A stretch of DNA of 64,000 nt from Saccharothrix australiensis (GTDB lineage Bacteria; Actinomycetota; Actinomycetes; Mycobacteriales; Pseudonocardiaceae): assembly GCF_003634935.1 (NCBI RefSeq), contig NZ_RBXO01000001.1, positions 3,683,501 through 3,747,500 on the forward strand, read 5' to 3'. The notes beneath the pieces are model-generated. The model ran no database searches. It was not told the origin of the DNA and worked only from the letters and a program-made list of their open reading frames with translations. Positions 48,923-55,672 of the stretch are shown piece by piece (the stretch's first letter is position 1; each line of letters opens with the position of its first letter). The position numbers were made by a program, and so were the translations under genes.

Positions 48923-48984
48923 GGCTTTTCTGTCACTCAGGAGAGGTGGTGCAGACCATTGTGCTCCACTGTGGACAGAAAGCC
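48923..48984. promoter_or_regulatory. imperfect inverted repeat in divergent transporter promoter region
   Basis: GGCTTTTCTGTCAC (48923-48936) and GTGGACAGAAAGCC (48971-48984) are near-complementary, separated by 34 nt, in the 247-bp region between the binding protein (minus) and the ATPase (plus). The copy of TCCACTGTGGAC at 48965-48976 overlaps the right arm. Candidate AraC-family or activator site. Confidence 0.45.
48965..48976. promoter_or_regulatory. TCCACTGTGGAC palindrome, copy 2
   Basis: Identical to 45265-45276 and 55659-55670. Sits in the divergent promoter region of the ABC transporter. Confidence 0.4.
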
Positions 48985-49088
48985 GCCATCGGGCGAGGAT
49001 CGGGCCGCAACCCTTGTGGGGTCGGGTGTTCGCGGTACAGAATCACCGCCAACCGGGGCCGTGCCGGCCGGCGGGAGGGATGACACCC

Positions 49089-51362
49089 GTGTCGCTGCTG
49101 GAGATCGACCGCTTGTCCGTCGAGGTGCTCGCGGACGACGTGGCCACCGGGCTCGTCCACGAGTTGTCGCTCAGCCTGGACGCCGGCCGGACCCTGTGCG
49201 TGGTCGGCGAGTCCGGCAGCGGCAAGACGGTCACGGCGCTGTCGGTGATCCGCCTGTTGGAATTCGTCGCGCCGGTGCGCACCACCGGTGAGATCCGGCT
49301 GGACGGCGTCGACCTCACCGCGCTGGACCCGGTGCGCATGCGGGCGGTGCGCGGGCGGCGGATCGGGATGGTGTTCCAGGAGGCGCTGGACGCGCTCAAC
49401 CCGGTGCAGCGGGTCGGCGCGCAGCTCGCCGAGGCGCACCGGCCGCCGGCGCACCGACCGGGGACGCGTCGGCGCTGGTCGGGGTCGCTCCGATCGGCGG
49501 TGCTCGGGCGGGGGACACCGGGGCGGGCGGCGTCGGAGCGGGAGGCGCTGGGGGAGGCGCTCGGACCGGCGACGCTCGGACCGGCGACGCTCGGACCGGC
49601 CGCGCTCGGGCGGGTGGCGCTCGGTCCGGTGGCGCACCGCCGGGCCGCGCGTGCCGCGGCCCGCGCCCGTGCCGCGGCCCTGCTGGCCGAGGTCGGCTTC
49701 CCCGATCCCGACCGCGTCGCGCGGCTCTACCCGCACCAGCTCTCCGGCGGGATGCGGCAGCGCGTGCTGATCGCGATGGCGCTGATGGCGGACCCCGACC
49801 TGCTGCTGGCCGACGAGCCGACGACCGCGCTGGACGTGACCACGCAGGCGGAGGTGCTGCGCCTGTTCCGCGCCCTCCAGCGGGAGCGCCGGATGGCGTG
49901 CGTGTTCATCACCCACGACATGGCGGTCGCGGCGGAGGTCGCCGACCGGATCGCCGTGCTGTACGCGGGCCGCCTGGTGGAGGTGGGCCCGGCCGCCGAC
50001 GTGCTCGGCACGCCGCGCCACCGCTACACCCGCGCCCTGGTGGCGTGCGTGCCGGCGGTGGGTGCGCGCCGCGTCCCGGATTCCGGCGCCGGCCGCCTGC
50101 CGTCCATCCCCGGCTCCGCGCCCGCGGCGGGGGAGGCGGTCACCGGCTGCCGGTTCGCCCCGAGGTGCGCGCACCGCGATGACCGCTGCACGACCGAGGA
50201 GCCGCCGTTGGCCGCCGTCGGCCCGGTGGAGGTGGCGTGCCTGCACCCCGGCGAGGGACCGGTCGAGCTGCCCACACCGGTCGCGGCGATCCCACCCGCC
50301 GTGCCGCCCAAGAACGCCGCGCCGCCCAAGAACGCCGCGCCGCCCAAGAACGCCGCGCCGCCCAAGAACGCCGCGCCGCCCAAGAACGCCGTGCCGCCCT
50401 CGCCCGCCGCGCCGCCCCCGCCCGCCGCGCCGCCCTCGAACGCCTCGGCGACTCCACCGCGCACGGCGACTGCACCGGTGACGCCGCTCTCGTCGGTCGC
50501 GCCCGCCCTGGTCGCCGAGCGCGGCACCGCGCCGCTGCTGGAGGTCGAGGGCGTGCGGCGCGTGTTCGTCACGCGCGGCGGGAGGGCCGGCGGCCTGCTC
50601 GCGCCGCGCCGCCGCGAGCGGACCGCCGCCCTCGACGGCGTGAGCCTCACCATCCGGCCGGGCGAGTTCTTCGGCCTGGTCGGCGAGTCCGGCAGCGGCA
50701 AGACCACGCTGGGCCACCTCGTCGCGGCCCTGGACCACCCCACGTCGGGCACGATCACCGTGCGCGGCCAACGGCACACCCCGCGCGGGCTGGCCGGTGA
50801 CGCCCGCGCGTTCCGCCGCACCGTGCAGCTGATCTTCCAGGACCCGCACGGCTCCCTGGACCCGCGGCACACCGTCGGGCGGATCGTCGCCGAGCCGCTG
50901 CGCGAGCTGACCGACCTGCGCGGCGCGGACCTGCGCCGTCGGGTGGCGCGCCTGCTGGACGAGGTGGGCCTGCCCGCGTCGACCGCCGACCGGTTGCCCG
51001 CGCGGCTCTCCGGCGGCCAGCGGCAGCGGGTCGCGATCGCCCGCGCCCTCGCGCCGGGGCCGGCGCTGGTCGTGGCCGACGAGCCGACCTCCGCGCTGGA
51101 CGCGTCGGTGCGGGGGCAGGTGGTGAACCTGCTGCTCGACCTGCGCCGCGAGCACGGCCTGGCCTTCCTGTTCATCACCCACGACCTGAGCCTGGTGCTG
51201 TCCGTCGCGGACCGGGTCGGCGTGCTGAAGGACGGCAGGCTGGTCGAGGTCGCGCCACCCGCGGAGATCGCGGACCGGCCGCGCCACGGGTACACCCGTG
51301 CCCTGCTGGCCGCGAACCCCGGCCGCCGCCCGGTCGCCCGCGCGGCGGGTCCACCCGAGTGA
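49089..51362 (+). CDS. fused double ATPase of the oligopeptide ABC transporter (DppD-DppF)
   Basis: 757 aa from GTG 49089 (GGGAGGG 9 nt upstream; the ATG at 49080 abuts that site). Two complete ATPase domains. The first has Walker A GESGSGKT (about 40), signature LSGGMRQR (about 220) and Walker B LLLADEP, then the Opp/Dpp C-terminal CRFAPRC element. The second has GESGSGKTT (about 535), LSGGQRQR and LVVADEPTSALD. Between them is a low-complexity linker with five PPKNAA units. Domain 1 also has an extra insertion of about 55 residues rich in LGPAT repeats just before its signature region. In most bacteria DppD and DppF are separate. Divergent from the binding protein and permeases; AraC gene follows. 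Confidence 0.92.
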   Translation: MSLLEIDRLSVEVLADDVATGLVHELSLSLDAGRTLCVVGESGSGKTVTALSVIRLLEFVAPVRTTGEIRLDGVDLTALDPVRMRAVRGRRIGMVFQEALDALNPVQRVGAQLAEAHRPPAHRPGTRRRWSGSLRSAVLGRGTPGRAASEREALGEALGPATLGPATLGPAALGRVALGPVAHRRAARAAARARAAALLAEVGFPDPDRVARLYPHQLSGGMRQRVLIAMALMADPDLLLADEPTTALDVTTQAEVLRLFRALQRERRMACVFITHDMAVAAEVADRIAVLYAGRLVEVGPAADVLGTPRHRYTRALVACVPAVGARRVPDSGAGRLPSIPGSAPAAGEAVTGCRFAPRCAHRDDRCTTEEPPLAAVGPVEVACLHPGEGPVELPTPVAAIPPAVPPKNAAPPKNAAPPKNAAPPKNAAPPKNAVPPSPAAPPPPAAPPSNASATPPRTATAPVTPLSSVAPALVAERGTAPLLEVEGVRRVFVTRGGRAGGLLAPRRRERTAALDGVSLTIRPGEFFGLVGESGSGKTTLGHLVAALDHPTSGTITVRGQRHTPRGLAGDARAFRRTVQLIFQDPHGSLDPRHTVGRIVAEPLRELTDLRGADLRRRVARLLDEVGLPASTADRLPARLSGGQRQRVAIARALAPGPALVVADEPTSALDASVRGQVVNLLLDLRREHGLAFLFITHDLSLVLSVADRVGVLKDGRLVEVAPPAEIADRPRHGYTRALLAANPGRRPVARAAGPPE
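50304..50393 (+). repeat. 18-bp coding tandem repeat (PPKNAA linker)
   Basis: Five in-frame copies of CCGCCCAAGAACGCCGCG (50304, 50322, 50340, 50358, 50376; the last ends GTG), encoding (PPKNAA)n. It joins the two ATPase domains and is likely prone to copy-number change. Confidence 0.9.
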
Positions 51363-51393
51363 CACCCGGCCCGAGTCACACCCAGGAGGCGCC

Positions 51394-52326
51394 GTGCAGC
51401 CGGCCCGCGTACCCCTCCCGACCCACCGCTTCGACGACCCGCTGATCGCGGACGGGCCGCCGGGGTTCGCCATCGGGTCGTTCGCCGACCTCGCGCCCTG
51501 GTCGGACGCGCCGTACCCGCACCGGCACGACTTCTACGAGCTGGTGTGCGTCACCGGCGGCGCGGGCACGCACGTGATCGACTTCGTGCCGTACCGGGTC
51601 GCGCCGGTGGCGCTGTACTTCATCGCGCCCGGCCAGGTGCAGTTCTGGGAGCGCGAAGCGCCGCTGGAGGGGCACGTGGTGGTGTTCGTGGAGGAGTTCC
51701 TGGTGCCGCAGTACGGCGACCGGGTCTCGCCGCGCCGGTCGCTGGCCCTCGACCCGCTGGGCACCGGGCACGCGCTGCACCTGGCGGCCGGGCAGGCGGC
51801 CCCGATCACGGCGCTGATCACCGCGCTGGACCGGGAGTACCGGCGGCCGGGCGGCGCGGACGTCTCGGTGCTCCAGGCGTACCTGCACGTCCTGCTGGTC
51901 GAGATGCGCAGGCTGCGGCGGGGTCCGGGCGGGTACGCGGTGGAGGAGGACCGCGGCACCGCGCTGGCCCGGCGCTACCTGCGGCTGGTCGGCGAGCGGC
52001 TGCCGCACGAGCAGACCGTGCGCGGGTACGCCAGCCGGATCGGCGTCACCCCGAAGCACCTGGCGGACGTGGTCAAGCGGACCACGGGCAAGCGGCCCGC
52101 GGAGATCATCCGGGCCGTGCTCACCGTGGAGGCCAAGCGGCTGCTCACGCACACCGACCTGACCGTGGCGCAGGTGTCGGAGCGGCTGGCGTTCGACAAC
52201 CCGTCCTACTTCGGCCGGTTCTTCAAGCGGGAGGCCGGGATGAGCCCCGGCGAGTTCCGCCGCCGCGCCGCCGGCGTCGACCTCCTCCGCCCGGTGGCAC
52301 CGCCGCCGACCACCTCAGCCCCGTGA
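51394..52326 (+). CDS. AraC-family transcriptional regulator
   Basis: 310 aa from GTG 51394 (CAGGAGGC upstream), 31 nt after the ATPase. N-terminal cupin-like sensor (PYPHRHDFYELVCVTGGAGTHVIDFVPYRVAPVALYFIAPGQVQFW, about 48-95). C-terminal double HTH (ERLPHEQTVRGYASRIGVTPKHLADVVKRTTGKRPAEIIRAVLTVEAKRLL then VAQVSERLAFDNPSYFGRFFKREAGMSPGEFRRR, about 205-290). Likely activator of the transporter and of the DMFase-like gene 83 nt downstream. Its stop codon lies inside a short tandem repeat. Confidence 0.92.
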   Translation: MQPARVPLPTHRFDDPLIADGPPGFAIGSFADLAPWSDAPYPHRHDFYELVCVTGGAGTHVIDFVPYRVAPVALYFIAPGQVQFWEREAPLEGHVVVFVEEFLVPQYGDRVSPRRSLALDPLGTGHALHLAAGQAAPITALITALDREYRRPGGADVSVLQAYLHVLLVEMRRLRRGPGGYAVEEDRGTALARRYLRLVGERLPHEQTVRGYASRIGVTPKHLADVVKRTTGKRPAEIIRAVLTVEAKRLLTHTDLTVAQVSERLAFDNPSYFGRFFKREAGMSPGEFRRRAAGVDLLRPVAPPPTTSAP

Positions 52327-52365
52327 CACCGACCACCTCCGCCCAGTGACACCGCCGCCGACCTG
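52294..52365 (+). repeat. tandem repeat around the AraC stop codon
   Basis: Three related units (52294-52322, 52323-52345, 52346-52365), each beginning GTGRCACCG and ending in a GACCACCTC / GACCTG segment. The AraC stop TGA is in the second unit. Confidence 0.6.
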
Positions 52366-52409
52366 ACGCGCTGTCCGCGCCGGGGCGCACGTGCCTAGCG
52401 TCGGGGGAC

Positions 52410-54965
52410 ATGGACTCCGCAGTGGCCATCCGGGAGCGGTTCGCGCGCCGCCGCGCCGAGCAGCTCCGCCCGTCGATCACCGAGGACGTCGTCGCCGCCT
52501 GGCTCCGGGAGCCGGGCGCGGTCCACCGGGAACCGGTGAGCCTGCTCGCGCGGTTCCTCGACGCCAGACCGCCCGCCGAGCGGCTGTCGGTGCACGAGTC
52601 GCCCGACGGCCGCTGGCGGCTGGTCCGGCCGCCCGACCGCCGCGGCCGGACCTACCGGCTCGCCGACCGCCGCGAGTTCGCCGGTCCCGAGGAGGCCCGC
52701 GAGGCGTGCCTGCGGCGCGAGCTGTTCACCGCGTTCGGGTACGGCGACCCGCCCGCCGACGCGGTGGACGGCCCCGAGCTGCGCCAGGACGGCCCCGTCC
52801 TGCTCGGGTACGCCGACCGGGTCAGCGCCGCGCCCGGCGAGACCGTCGTGTTCATGGTCAGCGCCGAGGGGGGCGTCGCCGAGTACACCACCGAGCTGCT
52901 GCGCCTGCGGCACGTCGACGACCACCCGGACGGCCCCGGCGTCCGCGTCGAACCCGTGCCCGGCGCCTGGCGCGGCCGGCACCGCGGGCACGTCCAGCGC
53001 ACCCGGCTCGGCTCGCACGTCGCGGTCCGCGACCCGCGGGGCGCGACCACCGGCGAGGGCGGGTTCGCCGTCGCCGCCTACGTCTTCCCGACCCACGTGA
53101 CCGGCGGGCCGCAGGCCGTCATCGCGCGCTGGGACGACGGCCCGCGCGGGTTCGCGCTCGGCCTCGACGGCGAGGGCCGGGCGACGCTGTGGCTCGGCGA
53201 CGGCGACCGCGAGACCGCCGTGCGCACCGAGGCCCCGCTCGCGCCGCACCGGTGGCACGGCGTGGCGGCGGGCCACGACCCCGCGACCGGCCGGGCGGTG
53301 CTCGTCACCCGGCCCCTGGTGACCGTCGTGAACAGCCGCGTCAGCCCGATCGTCGTGGACCGCCGGCCGCAGGTCGCCGAACGGCGCGTCGACGGCGCGT
53401 TCACCCCGGCCGAGCACGGCGACCTGCTGTTCGGGGCGCGCACCCCCGACTCGGACCACTACAACGGCAAGGTCGAGCGGCCCGGCTTCTGGCCGCACCC
53501 GCTGTCCCGCGCGGCGCTGCTGGCCGCCGCGACCGACGACCACGACGCGCCGCTGCGGTGGTCGTTCGAGCCGGGTGGGACGGCGGCGTCGCTGGTGGTG
53601 CCGTGCGCCGGGCGGTCGGACCTGGTCGGGCGGCTGGTGAACCTGCCGGTGCGCGGCGTGACGGGCCGCCACTTCACCGGGCGGGTCGAGCACTACGCGG
53701 CGGACCCGCGCGGGTACGCCGCGATCCACTTCCACGACGACGCGCTCGCCGACGCCGACTGGGCGCCCAGCCACGAGTTCACCGTGCCCGAGGGCCTCGC
53801 CGGCGGTGTGTACGCGCTGCGGGTGGCGGCGGTCGACGGGTCGTGCGAGCGGTCCGTCCCGTTCGTGGTGCGCCCGCCGGCCGGCACCGCCACCGCGCGG
53901 CTCGCGCTGCTGCTGCCCACCGCCACCTACCTGGCCTACGCGAACGAGCGCGGCCTCGGCCACGTGCCGTTCGTGCCGCCGGGCACGGTGTTCCTGGAGC
54001 ACCGCTACGACCTGGGGCACTCCGCGTACGCGCGGCACACCGACGGCAGCGGCGTCTGCTACACGTCGTGGCGGCGACCCATCCTGACGCTGTCGCCGGG
54101 GTTCCGCATCCACCTGTCGCCGTTCCTGCTGGCCGCCGACCTGTACATCCTCGACTGGCTCACCGGGCTGGGCTACGACTTCGACGTCCTCACCGACCAC
54201 GACCTGCACGCCGAGGGCGTCGACCTGCTGCGCCGCTACCGGGCCGTGCTCACCGGCTCGCACCCGGAGTACGCCTCGGAGCGGATGCTCGACGCGGTCG
54301 AGGCGTACGTCGGCGGCGGCGGGCACCTGGCCTACCTCGGCGGCAACGGCTTCTACTGGGTCGTCACGTTCCACCCGGAGCTGCCGCACGTGATGGAGGT
54401 GCGGCGCGGTGAGAACGGCACCCGGAGCTGGCAGGCCCGTCCCGGCGAGCACCACCACGCCTGCACGGGTGAGCGCGGCGGGCTGTGGGCGGGGCGCGGC
54501 CGCCCGCCGCAGAAGGTGTTCGGGGTGGGGTTCTCGGCGCAGGGCGGCGGTCCGTCCGGGCACTACCGCCGCGGTACCGGCGACGACCCGGCGGGGCTGC
54601 TGCGCGGGGTGCCCGAGGTGTTCGGCGACGTGGGGCTGCGCGGCGGGGCGGCGGGCAACGAGGTCGACCGCTACGAGCCGGAGCTGGGCAGTCCACCGGA
54701 CGCGGTTCTGCTGGCCACGTCGGAGGGGCTGGGCGACGGCTACCAGTTCGTCGTGGAGGAGCTGGGCGGGACGCACCCCGGCCAGGGCGGGACCGAGCAC
54801 CCCGGCGTGCGGTCGGACATCGTGTACTTCCGCACCACCGGCGGCGGCGCGGTGTTCGCCACCGGCTCCATCGACTACGCCCGCGGGCTGTCCGCGAACG
54901 GGTACGACAACGGGCTGTCCCGACTGACCCGCAACGTCCTGGACCACTGGCTGGGCGACGGCTGA
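52410..54965 (+). CDS. one-chain N,N-dimethylformamidase-like enzyme (small and large subunits fused)
   Basis: 851 aa. The bulk (about 120-851) is a DMFase large-subunit-like protein: a jelly-roll/LamG-like part (GFAVAAYVFPTHVTGGPQAVIARW), SPFLLAADLYILDWLTGLGYDFDVLTDHDLH, LTGSHPEYASERMLDAVEAYVGGGGHLAYLGGNGFYW, and a C-terminal VYFRTTGGGAVFATGSIDYARGLS. DMFase uses a mononuclear iron held by two Tyr and a Glu; candidate residues are in TATYLAYANERG and HPEYASER. Residues 1-115 (ending GPEEAREACLRRELFTAFGY) resemble the separate DMFase small subunit (EEEAMHAVFLRRIED). So alpha and beta chains are joined in this organism. Substrate likely a small formamide or N-alkyl amide. Part of the AraC/ABC transporter locus. 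Confidence 0.85.
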   Translation: MDSAVAIRERFARRRAEQLRPSITEDVVAAWLREPGAVHREPVSLLARFLDARPPAERLSVHESPDGRWRLVRPPDRRGRTYRLADRREFAGPEEAREACLRRELFTAFGYGDPPADAVDGPELRQDGPVLLGYADRVSAAPGETVVFMVSAEGGVAEYTTELLRLRHVDDHPDGPGVRVEPVPGAWRGRHRGHVQRTRLGSHVAVRDPRGATTGEGGFAVAAYVFPTHVTGGPQAVIARWDDGPRGFALGLDGEGRATLWLGDGDRETAVRTEAPLAPHRWHGVAAGHDPATGRAVLVTRPLVTVVNSRVSPIVVDRRPQVAERRVDGAFTPAEHGDLLFGARTPDSDHYNGKVERPGFWPHPLSRAALLAAATDDHDAPLRWSFEPGGTAASLVVPCAGRSDLVGRLVNLPVRGVTGRHFTGRVEHYAADPRGYAAIHFHDDALADADWAPSHEFTVPEGLAGGVYALRVAAVDGSCERSVPFVVRPPAGTATARLALLLPTATYLAYANERGLGHVPFVPPGTVFLEHRYDLGHSAYARHTDGSGVCYTSWRRPILTLSPGFRIHLSPFLLAADLYILDWLTGLGYDFDVLTDHDLHAEGVDLLRRYRAVLTGSHPEYASERMLDAVEAYVGGGGHLAYLGGNGFYWVVTFHPELPHVMEVRRGENGTRSWQARPGEHHHACTGERGGLWAGRGRPPQKVFGVGFSAQGGGPSGHYRRGTGDDPAGLLRGVPEVFGDVGLRGGAAGNEVDRYEPELGSPPDAVLLATSEGLGDGYQFVVEELGGTHPGQGGTEHPGVRSDIVYFRTTGGGAVFATGSIDYARGLSANGYDNGLSRLTRNVLDHWLGDG

Positions 54966-55016
54966 CCGGGGCCGCGCGCCGGTCGGGCCGGCCCCCGTCC
55001 GCGGCCGGGGCACGAG

Positions 55017-55046
55017 CGCGGGCCGGGGGTCCCCGCCCGGCCCGCG
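55017..55046. terminator. hairpin terminator between DMFase-like and cupin genes
   Basis: CGCGGGCCGGG / CCCGGCCCGCG, 11-bp perfect stem with an 8-nt loop, in the convergent gap 54966-55068. Confidence 0.6.
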
Positions 55047-55068
55047 TCGCCCGGCCCGCGGGGCGCGC

Positions 55069-55533
55069 TCAGGAGTGGCGCGGCACGTTCTCGTCGGAGG
55101 CGTACTCCGGGTTCAGCGACAGCGCGATGAACGTGAACGGGCGCTCGACGTGGTTGAAGCCGAGCGGGCAGTGCCGCGTGCCGGCCGGGATGTAGACCGC
55201 GCCGGTCGTGGTCACCGTGTGCCGCTCGCCCTCGATGTCGAGGTACAGCTCCGCGCCGAGGTCGTGGACGTCCTCCGGGTTGCTGCCCATCCACATCAGG
55301 ACTTCGTCGTAGGCGTGCTCGTGGTCGTTGACCCAGTGCACCCGCTCGGCCGTGGGGTTGATCCAGCTGTAGGCCATGTGGACCTTGCTGGCCGCGACGT
55401 CGATGCCGCGCATCAGCCCGAACGGGTCGCCGATGTTCGCCGGTCGCTCGCCCCCGGCGGCGGCCCCTTCGTTGACGAGGTCGTCCGCGCACTCGCGCAT
55501 GTGTTCGACGAACAGGTGGTCGTACTTGCCCAT
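55069..55533 (-). CDS. cupin-fold protein
   Basis: 154 aa from ATG 55533 (MGKYDHLFVEHMRECADD); ATG 55542 is the alternative, but GGGGAG is only 2 nt before it. A single cupin barrel: WVNDHEHAYDEVLMWMGSNPEDVHDLGAELYLDIEG (motif 1, with H-x-H, E) and GAVYIPAGTRHCPLGFNHVERPFTFIALSLNPEY (motif 2, with the metal-ligand His). The family is mononuclear metal cupins, often dioxygenases, isomerases or regulators of small-molecule pathways; no function can be assigned. Convergent with the DMFase-like gene, so it may still act in the same pathway. Confidence 0.8.
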   Translation of the reverse strand: MGKYDHLFVEHMRECADDLVNEGAAAGGERPANIGDPFGLMRGIDVAASKVHMAYSWINPTAERVHWVNDHEHAYDEVLMWMGSNPEDVHDLGAELYLDIEGERHTVTTTGAVYIPAGTRHCPLGFNHVERPFTFIALSLNPEYASDENVPRHS

Positions 55534-55658
55534 GCGTGTCATCGCTCCCCACGGGTCGAGCGGCCGGTTCCGCGCCTCGATCGTGGTTCCTCGGCGCGGC
55601 GGGGGGAAGGCACTCACGGCACGGGTGCTGTCACTGCTCTCCCGGTCGGGCGTGCAGG

Positions 55659-55670
55659 TCCACTGTGGAC
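55659..55670. promoter_or_regulatory. TCCACTGTGGAC palindrome, copy 3
   Basis: Identical to the copies at 45265-45276 and 48965-48976. Lies in the gap between the SARP gene end (55673) and the cupin start (55533), upstream of the cupin. Confidence 0.4.
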
Positions 55671-55672
55671 GG

